Below, in pieces: positions 1 to 8,023 of a stretch of 9,271 nt of DNA. The notes beneath the pieces are model-generated. The model made no database searches. It saw nothing but the letters and a program-made list of their open reading frames with translations, and was not told where the DNA came from. Positions within the stretch are counted from its first letter, which is position 1. Each line of letters begins with the position of its first letter. Origin of the DNA: CAZGSG01 sp964528095. Lineage in GTDB: Bacteria > Bacteroidota > Bacteroidia > Chitinophagales > Chitinophagaceae. Where the stretch lies: contig CAZGSG010000235.1 in NCBI GenBank assembly GCA_964528095.1, forward strand, positions 1-9,271, read 5' to 3'. The translations under genes and the position numbers were made by a program.

Positions 1-3000
1 GTCATTAATCCCTTTGATTTTTTTGTTGAAGAATACGCGGAGAATTATCCATTTGCATACGATACCAATTTAGGAAAGGAATTAGCTCCTTATCTTGAAA
101 TAAAAGAAGATGGCGAACTGTTAAAGGCCTGGGTTGAAAAAAATATAAACCCGGTCGAAGAAATGCGGATCGTTGATTTCCTGGTGCAGGTAAATCAACT
201 GGTCAATAAAGACATTGCGTATAATATCCGTATGGAGCCAGGCGTACAAAAACCGGATGAGACATTATCAAAGGCTTTAGGCTCCTGTCGTGATTCGGCC
301 TGGCTATTGGTGCATGTACTACGGCATGCGGGACTGGCCGCGCGGTTTGTATCCGGTTACCTGGTGCAATTAAAAGCAGATGAAAAATCACTGGATGGGC
401 CTTCAGGTCCCGAACAGGATTTTACTGATCTCCATGCCTGGGCAGAGGTCTATATACCTGGAGCAGGATGGATAGGTCTTGATGCAACATCCGGATTGTT
501 TGCAGGAGAGGGACATATTCCCCTGGCCTGTACCCCACATTATACAAGCGCTGCACCGGTAGTAGGTGCAATGGATGAATGCGAAGTCAGTTTTGAATTT
601 GAAAATACAGTTGCCCGTATTCATGAAGACCCTCGTGTTACCAAACCATATACAGAACAGGAATGGATATCGATCAATGAAGTAGCCGCAGAAGTAGATA
701 AAGACCTGGAAGCGGGAGATGTACGTATGACGATGGGTGGCGAACCTACTTTTGTTTCTATCGATGATATGGAATCCGATCAATGGAATACCGCTGCAGA
801 TGGATTGGAAAAACGTATTCTTTCTCACGACCTGATCTTCAGGTTACGTGAACAATTTGGTCCCGATGGACTTATTCATTATGGACAGGGCAAATGGTAT
901 CCAGGTGAGCCCCTGCCTCGTTGGCAGTATGGTTTATTCTGGAGAAAAGATGGATATCCTGTTTGGAAGGATATTACATTGATCGCACATGAAAAAAACA
1001 AACACAGCTATACGCAGAAAGAAGCCGGTCTTTTTGCCAATGAACTGGCAAAACATATCGGTGTCGGCACAGACAATATAAGCCCTGCCTACGAAGACAG
1101 TTTCTACTTTTTATGGACCGAAGGAAAAATGCCGCCCAATCTTGATCCGTTAAAAACCAATCTGAAGAGTTCACTTGAGCGTCGCATGCTTACCAGGTTA
1201 TTAAACCAGGGAATGAATGAGCCTGTTGGTTTTGTATTGCCATTGCGGTGGAATTACTGGAACAATAAATGGTTAAGTTGCAAATGGCTGTTCAGCAGGG
1301 AGCATCTTTTTCTTGTTCCCGGCAATTCTCCTATTGGGTTAAGGTTGCCGCTTGATTCATTGCCCGTGGTGGCCAAATCAAAAATACCGCAGCAGGTGGA
1401 ACGGAGTTTATTTGAAGAGTTGCCAGCCCTGGATCATTTTCATGAAACCATACAGGCCAGGTATGGAACAGTACCAAAACCCAATGGCCCCTGGCAACGA
1501 TTGCAACCAACTCCCGTAGCGCAGGAAAACGGCGATAATAAAAAAATAAAAACAAAGGAGAGGGAAGAGGAAGAAGATGTGGACATCAACTTCCAGGTAG
1601 AAACGATCAAAACAGCATTAAGTGTAGAAGCAAGAGAAGGCATCATTTATATATTTATTCCACCATTGGATTACCTGGAACATTACCTGGATATCATCGC
1701 ATCTATCGAAGGCACCGCGGCTAAATTAAATATGCCGGTGAGGGTAGAAGGATACGAGCCACCGAGAGATAATCGCATGGAACGACTGGTGGTATCTCCT
1801 GATCCCGGGGTGATAGAAGTGAATATACATCCTTCAAAAAACTGGGAAGAACTTTCTCATACTATTGATACATTATATGAGCAGGCACGACTTTCAAGAC
1901 TGGGTACAGAAAAATTCATGATCGATGGCAGGCATACAGGAACAGGTGGCGGTAATCATATCACCATTGGCGGTTCATCTCCTGCCAATAGTCCATTGCT
2001 GCGAAGGCCTGATCTGCTCCGCAGTCTTATCACATTCTGGCAACACCATCCTGGTTTGTCTTACCTGTTCTCTGGCTCATTCATCGGGCCTACCAGTCAG
2101 GCGCCACGTATAGATGAAGGGCTTGAAGACCGGCTTTACGAAATGGAAATAGCATTCAGCCAGGTACCTGAGAAAGGGTTTATCCCATTCTGGCTTGTTG
2201 ATAGGATATTCCGGCATTCACTCACCGATATTACCGGCAATACACATCGCTCTGAATTTTGTATCGATAAGTTATATTCTCCTGATTCATCTTCCGGTCG
2301 TCTTGGTATTCTTGAATTCAGGGCATTTGATATGCCGCCGCATAAACAAATGAGTTTATTGCAGATGTTACTGATCAGGGCACTGATCGCTGCATTCTGG
2401 AAAAAACCGTATAAGCATAAACTGGTGCGTTGGGGCACGGGTCTGTACGATAAATATTTATTACCGCATTTTGTTGAAACAGATCTTGATGATGTAGTTG
2501 AATACCTTAATCTTGCCGGCTATGCATTTGATAAAAAATGGTTCCGTCCCTTTTTCGAATTCCGTTTTCCTCATTATGGCACGGTAAAGCTAAAAGGGAT
2601 AGAAATGGAATTACGCATGGGTATCGAACCCTGGCATGTACTGGGTGAAGAAATGTCCAGTACAGGCACTGCCCGTTTTGTAGATTCATCACTTGAAAAA
2701 GTACAGGTAAAGATTCGCGGTATACATGACGAACGATATATTTTATTATGTAATGGGATAAGAGTGCCGTTAACAGCAACGATGGTCAAAGGAGAATATG
2801 TATGTGGTATTCGTTATCGTGCCTGGCAGCCACCAAGCGCGTTACATCCGACCATAGGGCTTGATACTCCTATTACCTTCGACCTGGTGGATACCTGGAA
2901 TGGGCGTTCGGTCGGCGGCTGCACTTATTATGTATCGCATCCGGGAGGCAGGAGCTATGATACTTTTCCTGTTAATAGTTATGAAGCAGAGTCACGCCGC

Positions 3001-3195
3001 ATCAACCGGTTTGGTACCACCAGTCATAGCCAGGGGCAGCAGTTTGTCAGGTCCACTGCCGCCTCCAGGCCATCAAGGTATATCCGAAAAGATCGCCTGC
3101 CATTTATTTATGATGCCCCACTGGCAGTTGTAAATGCGGAATATCCATGTACGCTGGATCTACGACTGTATAAAGAATTCAAAAGTCAAAATTAA
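1..3195 (+). CDS. Transglutaminase-like / DUF2126 putative amidoligase fusion, 5' end cut off by window
   Basis: The frame is open from base 1, so the ATG at 163 is internal; 1064 codons are visible and the N-terminus lies outside the window. The visible start (NPFDFFVEEYAENYPF) already reads as the region before a transglutaminase-like core. That core carries a Cys-His-Asp triad: Cys in GSCRDSAW (286-288), His in DLHAWAEVYIPG (433-435), Asp in GWIGLDATSG (481-483). From about 720 onward the protein matches DUF2126, a family annotated as putative amidoligase of glutamine-synthetase-like type. Landmarks are MTMGGEPTF (about 727), HYGQGKWYPGEP (about 877), SPDPGVIEVNIHP (about 1798), GRHTGTGGGNH (about 1927) and LGILEFRAFDMPPH (about 2302). 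A charged linker (1510-1590; KKIKTKEREEEED) splits the DUF2126 part. The inferred role is hydrolysis or transfer at a peptide amide by the first domain and ATP-dependent amide formation by the second; no substrate is known. The last six codons (EFKSQN) and the stop lie inside a repeat arm. No signal peptide can be judged. Family assignment is firm; activity is inferred. Confidence 0.95.
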   Translation, partial: VINPFDFFVEEYAENYPFAYDTNLGKELAPYLEIKEDGELLKAWVEKNINPVEEMRIVDFLVQVNQLVNKDIAYNIRMEPGVQKPDETLSKALGSCRDSAWLLVHVLRHAGLAARFVSGYLVQLKADEKSLDGPSGPEQDFTDLHAWAEVYIPGAGWIGLDATSGLFAGEGHIPLACTPHYTSAAPVVGAMDECEVSFEFENTVARIHEDPRVTKPYTEQEWISINEVAAEVDKDLEAGDVRMTMGGEPTFVSIDDMESDQWNTAADGLEKRILSHDLIFRLREQFGPDGLIHYGQGKWYPGEPLPRWQYGLFWRKDGYPVWKDITLIAHEKNKHSYTQKEAGLFANELAKHIGVGTDNISPAYEDSFYFLWTEGKMPPNLDPLKTNLKSSLERRMLTRLLNQGMNEPVGFVLPLRWNYWNNKWLSCKWLFSREHLFLVPGNSPIGLRLPLDSLPVVAKSKIPQQVERSLFEELPALDHFHETIQARYGTVPKPNGPWQRLQPTPVAQENGDNKKIKTKEREEEEDVDINFQVETIKTALSVEAREGIIYIFIPPLDYLEHYLDIIASIEGTAAKLNMPVRVEGYEPPRDNRMERLVVSPDPGVIEVNIHPSKNWEELSHTIDTLYEQARLSRLGTEKFMIDGRHTGTGGGNHITIGGSSPANSPLLRRPDLLRSLITFWQHHPGLSYLFSGSFIGPTSQAPRIDEGLEDRLYEMEIAFSQVPEKGFIPFWLVDRIFRHSLTDITGNTHRSEFCIDKLYSPDSSSGRLGILEFRAFDMPPHKQMSLLQMLLIRALIAAFWKKPYKHKLVRWGTGLYDKYLLPHFVETDLDDVVEYLNLAGYAFDKKWFRPFFEFRFPHYGTVKLKGIEMELRMGIEPWHVLGEEMSSTGTARFVDSSLEKVQVKIRGIHDERYILLCNGIRVPLTATMVKGEYVCGIRYRAWQPPSALHPTIGLDTPITFDLVDTWNGRSVGGCTYYVSHPGGRSYDTFPVNSYEAESRRINRFGTTSHSQGQQFVRSTAASRPSRYIRKDRLPFIYDAPLAVVNAEYPCTLDLRLYKEFKSQN

Positions 3196-3358
3196 AAATT
3201 CAAAAATAGATTCCTTGAAATAGCAAGTGAACTTCTCTTTTTGAATATCGTTTTTGATAAACAGGTAAAAAATGGATAAAGTAATTAAACGTCAAATCCC
3301 AGAGCTCTTTACTTATTAAGTAAGCTATTTTTTATTTTTTAATTTTGACTTTTGAATT
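3176..3358. repeat. 183-bp inverted-repeat element between the first two genes
   Basis: Two arms, 3176-3209 and 3325-3358, are reverse complements over 34 bp with two mismatches; the outer 23 bp (3176-3198 against 3336-3358) match perfectly. The arms begin AATTCAAAAGTCAAAATT and enclose a 115-bp core (3210-3324) with no open frame of note. The left arm encodes the final residues and TAA stop (3193-3195) of the upstream gene; the right arm ends 20 bp before the next start codon. The core also holds a small palindrome at 3309-3323 (7-bp arms TTACTTA / TAAGTAA around one base). No flanking target-site duplication is evident. It could be a dispersed MITE- or REP-like element; copy number cannot be judged from one window. 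Confidence 0.8.
3340..3347 (+). promoter_or_regulatory. Possible Bacteroidota -7 box upstream of the metallopeptidase gene
   Basis: TAATTTTG matches the Bacteroidota housekeeping -7 consensus TAnnTTTG exactly and would place a transcript start about 25 nt before the ATG at 3379. It lies inside the right arm of the inverted repeat. No TTG -33 element is seen at the expected distance, and AT-rich DNA produces such matches by chance, so support is weak. Confidence 0.2.
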
Positions 3359-3378
3359 TCTCAAAAACCTTCTGTTAA

Positions 3379-4458
3379 ATGAAACTCTTCAACTGTGATC
3401 AATGCGGTCAGCCGGTTTTCTTCGAAAACTATTTTTGTGTTCATTGTAATGCGGCACTGGGATTTGAAGCCGGTCGGATGGATCTTATTGCGCTGGAGCC
3501 GGTTGGTGATGACTTGTACAGGCAGGTGCAAAAGGAGGGTAGTTCAGAAAAGAATTCATCCGTATTTAAATACTGTTCAAACAAACAATACAATGTTTGT
3601 AATTGGATCATTCCGCCGGAAAACAATGCTGGTTTTTGTATCGCCTGTGATCTTAACCGTACCATCCCTGATCTTAGTCAGCCAGATCATTGGTTAAAAT
3701 GGCAACAGATAGAGGTAGCTAAACACCGGCTTGTTTATACATTGCTGCGATTACACCTGCCGGTTGTAAGTAAATTCCAGGATGAAGAAAATGGTATTGC
3801 CTTTGATTTTAAAGCAGATGAAAACACCTGGTCAGGTGAACGGTTACTGACAGGGCACGACCACGGATTGATCACCTTAAACATAATCGAAGCCGATGAT
3901 GCGGTAAGAGAAATGGCGCGCAAACAAATGGATGAAGTATACCGTACTGTGCTGGGACATTTTCGTCATGAGATCGGTCATTATTATTGGGACAGGCTGA
4001 TCAGTAATACCAATAAACTGGCAGCTTTCAGAGCGTTATTTGGCGACGAAACTTTCGACTATGGGGAAGCGTTGAAAATACATTATGCAAAAGAACCCTC
4101 AGATACCTGGCGGGAAAATTTTATCAGTGCATATGCCAGCTCACATCCCTGGGAAGACTGGGCAGAAACATGGGCGCATTATCTCCACATGGTCGATTCA
4201 CTTGAAACAGCTTATGCATTTGGCATGTCGGTCAAACCAAAAGTGGCACAGCCTGAAAATGAGATGAGCGCAAAATTGAATATCGATCCGTATACTGCCC
4301 GTAATTTTGAGAATATTATCGATCGATGGTTCCCGCTCACTTTTGCAATGAATAGTCTTAATAGGAGCATGGGCTTAAAAGATCCTTATCCATTTGTGAT
4401 CAATGAGGCGGTAAGACAAAAACTGCTTTTTATACATGAAACAATAAAAAGCAATTGA
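3379..4458 (+). CDS. Zinc-ribbon putative zinc metallopeptidase (Peptidase_Mx-like)
   Basis: A 359-residue protein with no signal peptide or membrane segment, so probably cytoplasmic. The N-terminus is a zinc-ribbon with paired cysteines (C6, C9, C20, C23), followed by further cysteines at 66 and 74 and a CxxC at 87-90. The catalytic region carries HEIGH at residues 197-201 (GHFRHEIGHYYW), the HExxH zinc-binding motif with Glu198 as the expected general base; a Glu in HPWEDWAETWAHY (about 256-268) is the likely third ligand. This layout fits the family annotated as putative zinc-binding metallopeptidase with an N-terminal zinc ribbon, whose substrate is unknown. The start is fixed by a TAA immediately before the ATG in the same frame; no Shine-Dalgarno is visible. 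It lies 183 bp after the transglutaminase/DUF2126 gene on the same strand and converges on the transglutaminase gene 48 bp away. Context suggests processing of a peptide or protein handled by the cluster; that is inference. Confidence 0.9.
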   Translation: MKLFNCDQCGQPVFFENYFCVHCNAALGFEAGRMDLIALEPVGDDLYRQVQKEGSSEKNSSVFKYCSNKQYNVCNWIIPPENNAGFCIACDLNRTIPDLSQPDHWLKWQQIEVAKHRLVYTLLRLHLPVVSKFQDEENGIAFDFKADENTWSGERLLTGHDHGLITLNIIEADDAVREMARKQMDEVYRTVLGHFRHEIGHYYWDRLISNTNKLAAFRALFGDETFDYGEALKIHYAKEPSDTWRENFISAYASSHPWEDWAETWAHYLHMVDSLETAYAFGMSVKPKVAQPENEMSAKLNIDPYTARNFENIIDRWFPLTFAMNSLNRSMGLKDPYPFVINEAVRQKLLFIHETIKSN

Positions 4459-4506
4459 ACATCGAAGGAAAATTCTGGTAGAAAAACGTTTTCAGTGAAC
4501 AATAAA

Positions 4507-5376
4507 TCAAACTACTCTCACATCTACAGAAACAGTAAGTTCGTGTGAACTGCTACTCATAATAACGCCTTTTAAAGGAATAATATCAAAATAATCCCTG
4601 CCCCAGCCAACGGTAATATGTTGCTCATCCGGGACCTGGTTATTGGTAGGGTCAAAATCAATCCATCCTGAGCCGGGTATAAATATGGAATACCAGGCAT
4701 GTGAAGCGTCTACGCCGGCTACCTTCTCTTTTCCGCGTGCAGGCAATGTCTCAATATCCCCACTGATATACTTTGCAGGAAGCCCCATGGCATGAATACA
4801 GGATATCGCAAGGTGTGCAAAGTCCTGGCAAACTCCTTTCTTTTCCTGCATCACGATTGATAAGGGTGTAGAGATGGTGGTGAATCCCGGGGTGAATTCA
4901 AAATCTGTATAGATGCGATGCATAAGATCATATGCCGCATCATAAAAAGACCGGCCTGCTGTAAAAGAAACCGCGGCATAGTCCCTGATCTCCTGTGTGG
5001 GTGCAGTTATTTCTGTCGCTGCCGTAAACTGTTTTTCATCCATGTATTCGCCTGCAGAGGCCAGCAGCAGATCTCTTGTGTTTTCCCAGCTTATGGTAGC
5101 GGGTAAAAGCGACACCCCGGTTTTTATCTTTTCAATTGCAGATATAACAGTTACCGATAATTTTTCATGTTCCTGTTCTACTACAAAATAAAAAACCTTA
5201 TTACCAAAGAAGTCGGTGTGTTCTTCCAGTATTTCCGGTGTAGGAGTAATGATGATCCGGCTGGCTTTACAGGTTTGTGTAGCTGTATCGCGGGGCGAGA
5301 GCATGGCAATATTATGGCAGAGACTGACAGGCTCCTGGTATTGATAAGTGGTCGTATGGGTAATCGAATACAACAA
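4507..5376 (-). CDS. Stand-alone transglutaminase-like cysteine peptidase
   Basis: A 289-residue protein. Residues 1 to about 85 form the N-terminal beta domain typical of bacterial transglutaminase-like proteins (YSITHTTTYQYQEPVSLCHN, then LSPRD). The papain-like core follows, with Cys183 in GVCQDFAHLA, His226 in DASHAWYSIFIPG and Asp242 in GWIDFDPTNN as the catalytic triad; the tail HITVGWGRDYFDIIPLKGV is also characteristic of the family. Length is normal and no signal peptide is seen, so it is probably cytoplasmic. These proteins usually act as peptidases or amidases rather than crosslinkers. It is the second gene of an operon, 10 bp behind the ATP-grasp/alpha-E gene. No ATG lies upstream in frame before a TGA, and the first internal Met (residue 25) would delete conserved sequence, so translation begins at TTG (5374-5376) or the adjacent TTG (5371-5373). 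Its triad block resembles that of the first gene in the window, but it lacks the amidoligase part. Confidence 0.93.
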   Translation of the reverse strand: MLYSITHTTTYQYQEPVSLCHNIAMLSPRDTATQTCKASRIIITPTPEILEEHTDFFGNKVFYFVVEQEHEKLSVTVISAIEKIKTGVSLLPATISWENTRDLLLASAGEYMDEKQFTAATEITAPTQEIRDYAAVSFTAGRSFYDAAYDLMHRIYTDFEFTPGFTTISTPLSIVMQEKKGVCQDFAHLAISCIHAMGLPAKYISGDIETLPARGKEKVAGVDASHAWYSIFIPGSGWIDFDPTNNQVPDEQHITVGWGRDYFDIIPLKGVIMSSSSHELTVSVDVRVV

Positions 5377-5378
5377 TT

Positions 5379-5384
5379 CCTTCT
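5379..5384 (-). promoter_or_regulatory. Shine-Dalgarno AGAAGG deciding a TTG start
   Basis: On the minus strand AGAAGG sits in the 10-nt gap between the ATP-grasp/alpha-E stop and the transglutaminase gene. It is 2 nt from the first TTG and 5 nt from the second (5371-5373), which favours the second TTG as the true start. No other gene in the window has such a clear site. Confidence 0.5.
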
Positions 5385-5386
5385 GC

Positions 5387-7960
5387 TTATAAAAGATTGG
5401 TCATGAATAATTGTTTTTGTACCTGACTATGCTTAAAATAGGTTTTGGAGATCAGTGTGGAAGTACTGGATAAAAGCGCGTATAATTTATCCAGGAATTC
5501 ATTCAGTGTTACATATTCATTCAGGTAATTGTCTGCCTGCGCCAGAGCGGTGCCATTCACTAATTTCAATAAGGTATCGGCCTCCAGTATCATTCTTTCC
5601 TGCTCACTCAGCCCTGCTTCCTTTCCTGTTTTTGGCAAAAGCGATACATAACGTTTTATTTTATTCACCAGGTAGGCCAGGGATTTTGGATAACCGGTAT
5701 CCAGCATCATCAGCTCGAGCAAAAGTGGCAACTGCAAATGGTCTTTATAAGTATAACGATAGGTGATCAGGCTTTGGCTGGCCGTCAACACGGCTTCCAT
5801 CAGGTCATGCGCAGTTTGCTCTTCCTGTTTTTTTTCAAAAATGCTTTTAAGCAGCGTGATGGTATAAAGCGCCTGTTCCAGTTTTCTGCCCAGGTCGAGG
5901 ATATTCCATCCCTGTTCTCTTCTTACACTTTCCCTGTTCATTCCAAGAAACGCAAACATGGAAGTGATCAGTGCATCTGTAGAACTGATCATACGGATCG
6001 GGTCGCCCTGTCTTGTATGTTTAGCTTTATTCCATTCTTCTTCCATTTGTCGCAACACACGCCAGGTGTCAAGTGACCAGAAATTACGGACACTGTATAC
6101 CGCATTTTTTAAAAGACCCAGGTTGGCACTCAGGCTGCCATTTCTTTTTTCATTGTACAATACATCCGTTAATTCACCCCAGGGATTATCATACAGTTCT
6201 TCTTTTTCAGCAATTGTTGCGAGGTCTATAAAGCCCGGGTAAGTGTAGGTGCAACAGGTCAGTGTTTGTAAAAGCGCTTCATTGGTTTGATTATTATTGC
6301 CGGAATGGAGATGGTTGTTTTGTAAAATACACTGCATCACCGTCCGCTGTAAACGCGCGTTATAAATTACCCTTTCTGTATAGCGGCCTACCCAGAATAA
6401 ATTCTCAGCTGTATGACTGGGTAATGATCTTTTTACAATATTGCCTGACTGCTCTGTTTTTAATTGCAGTTTTAACGGCTGTTCTTTTTCATCTCCTGTG
6501 GAGATCACCCAGGTATCTTTACTGATGCCACCGGATTGATTGGAGATAATAAAACTATTTTGTTCGCTGCTTGTCCTGGTAAGGCCACCAGGCATAGCGA
6601 TATAAGTATTATCATGACTCACCAGGAAGGTCCTGAACAGGGAATGACTTGGCTGTATCTCATTTTTAACCCATGCAGGTGACGCAGAAAAAATAATTTT
6701 TTCCTGCCCGGTATATAAATGGGGGTTAGCTTTTATTTGTTGAATCAATATGGATTTTTCTTTTGCCGACAGCGATTCACCATCAATAGATGACCTTGTG
6801 CCTGCCACATTGCGGAAGATGCGTTTGATAACAAGGCGATGAATATTCTCTATTACATATTGCATTTCTGAAGGCTGACCGCACCACCAACTCGCGATAG
6901 ACGGCAATAATAATTCTTTGCCAAAAAAATGCCTGGCTATTGCAGGTAAAAAAGGTGCCAGTCCCGCGTTTTCAACAATGCTGCTGCCAAGCGGATTGGC
7001 AATAGCAACATTTCCTTTTCGTACAGCCTGTACCAGACCAGGCACGCCAAGCAGAGAACTGCTTTTGAGTTCCAGGGGGTCACAATAATTATCATCCAGG
7101 CGACGCAGGATCACATCCACTTTTTCCAGCCCTTCAATTGTTTTCAGCCATAGATAATTATCTTTTACCATCAGGTCATTACCCTGTACCAGTGTAAGGC
7201 CGAGATAGGCGGCTAAATATGAATGTTCAAAATAGGTTTCATTATCAGGGCCAGGCGTCAGTACAACTACCCGGGGATTATCTGTTTTATGCGGTGCAAT
7301 AGCGGTTAGCGCATTCTGCACTGCATCAAAATAAGGAGAGATCCTTTTTACCTGCAGGTTGGTAAAAAGTTCCGGCAATATGCTCGACATGGCATGCCTG
7401 TTCTCCAATGCGTAACCGGAGCCGGATGGAGCCTGCGTACGATCACTGATCACCCAGTTATTCCCATCACTGCCACGGGCCATATCGGCTGCATAGAGGA
7501 CAAGCTGTTGTGTGCCGGGTAGTTTTATATTTACACAGGCACGTATAAAGCCGGGATGCAGGTAAATAAGTTCCTGCGGTATAAGCCCGTTTTTAATCAA
7601 TGTTTGAGCGCCATAAATATCCTTTAGTACCAGGTTCAGCAGCTCTGCGCGCTGCACCAACCCGGCATTGATCGTTTCCCATTCTTTCTGGGCTACCAGG
7701 TAGGGGATAGGATCCAGTTCCCAGGGACGGCTCTGGCCTGAAGGGTCGTTGTAGATATTATAAGCTACCCCGTTCTCTTTTAATAAACGGAGAATATCAC
7801 TGTTGCGGTTTTGTATTTCAGTGGCACCAAGGCCCTGTAAAGAGTTCAGGAAGATTTTCCATTCTGCCAGCAGGCGGTCATTACCAGCAAATAATTTATC
7901 AAAAGATTGCGAACCAGTGTCCGTGGTCATCAGTATCGAAAGAGGGTTTTGGTCGGCCAT
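5387..7960 (-). CDS. Circularly permuted ATP-grasp / alpha-E fusion protein
   Basis: An 857-residue cytoplasmic-looking protein. Residues about 20-500 are the circularly permuted ATP-grasp region (formerly DUF404/DUF407), with DRTQAPSGSGYALENR (173-188), LTPGPDNETYFEH (234-246), ILRRLDDNYCDPLELKSSS (284-302), GNVAIANPLGSSIVENAG (316-333) and MPGGLTR (456-462). Residues about 511-850 are the alpha-E domain (formerly DUF403), opening with SLPSHTAENLFWVGRYTER and continuing as a mostly helical region. ATP-grasp enzymes activate a carboxylate with ATP and join it to an amine or thiol, so this is predicted to be a peptide or amide ligase; the acceptor is unknown and the alpha-E domain has no assigned chemistry. 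In many genomes the two halves are separate genes; here they are one polypeptide of normal fused length. The ATG is chosen because a TAG (7967-7969) lies two codons upstream in frame; Met11 is an alternative. It leads the operon with the transglutaminase gene. Confidence 0.95.
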   Translation of the reverse strand: MADQNPLSILMTTDTGSQSFDKLFAGNDRLLAEWKIFLNSLQGLGATEIQNRNSDILRLLKENGVAYNIYNDPSGQSRPWELDPIPYLVAQKEWETINAGLVQRAELLNLVLKDIYGAQTLIKNGLIPQELIYLHPGFIRACVNIKLPGTQQLVLYAADMARGSDGNNWVISDRTQAPSGSGYALENRHAMSSILPELFTNLQVKRISPYFDAVQNALTAIAPHKTDNPRVVVLTPGPDNETYFEHSYLAAYLGLTLVQGNDLMVKDNYLWLKTIEGLEKVDVILRRLDDNYCDPLELKSSSLLGVPGLVQAVRKGNVAIANPLGSSIVENAGLAPFLPAIARHFFGKELLLPSIASWWCGQPSEMQYVIENIHRLVIKRIFRNVAGTRSSIDGESLSAKEKSILIQQIKANPHLYTGQEKIIFSASPAWVKNEIQPSHSLFRTFLVSHDNTYIAMPGGLTRTSSEQNSFIISNQSGGISKDTWVISTGDEKEQPLKLQLKTEQSGNIVKRSLPSHTAENLFWVGRYTERVIYNARLQRTVMQCILQNNHLHSGNNNQTNEALLQTLTCCTYTYPGFIDLATIAEKEELYDNPWGELTDVLYNEKRNGSLSANLGLLKNAVYSVRNFWSLDTWRVLRQMEEEWNKAKHTRQGDPIRMISSTDALITSMFAFLGMNRESVRREQGWNILDLGRKLEQALYTITLLKSIFEKKQEEQTAHDLMEAVLTASQSLITYRYTYKDHLQLPLLLELMMLDTGYPKSLAYLVNKIKRYVSLLPKTGKEAGLSEQERMILEADTLLKLVNGTALAQADNYLNEYVTLNEFLDKLYALLSSTSTLISKTYFKHSQVQKQLFMTNLL

Positions 7961-8023
7961 ACGCTGCTACTGGTTGATGGGATAAAAATAAGGAATTAAT
8001 ACTGATGGGGGTTGCCTATAGTT

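Noticed and set aside
163..165. ATG as the start of the transglutaminase/DUF2126 gene
   Set aside because: The same frame is open back to base 1 and encodes conserved family sequence before it, so this Met is internal.
403..828. 141-codon open frame on the minus strand
   Set aside because: It lies wholly antisense to the conserved transglutaminase core, its translation is rich in Cys, Phe and Tyr with no recognisable motif, and the plus-strand frame is clearly coding.
4459..4506. Possible bidirectional terminator between the convergent genes
   Set aside because: The only self-complementary stretch is the 10-bp AAAACGTTTT (4483-4492), which has no loop and cannot form a useful hairpin.
5455..6525. 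Several plus-strand open frames of 87-112 codons
   Set aside because: All are antisense to the ATP-grasp/alpha-E gene, overlap one another in different frames and show no domain or start-site support.
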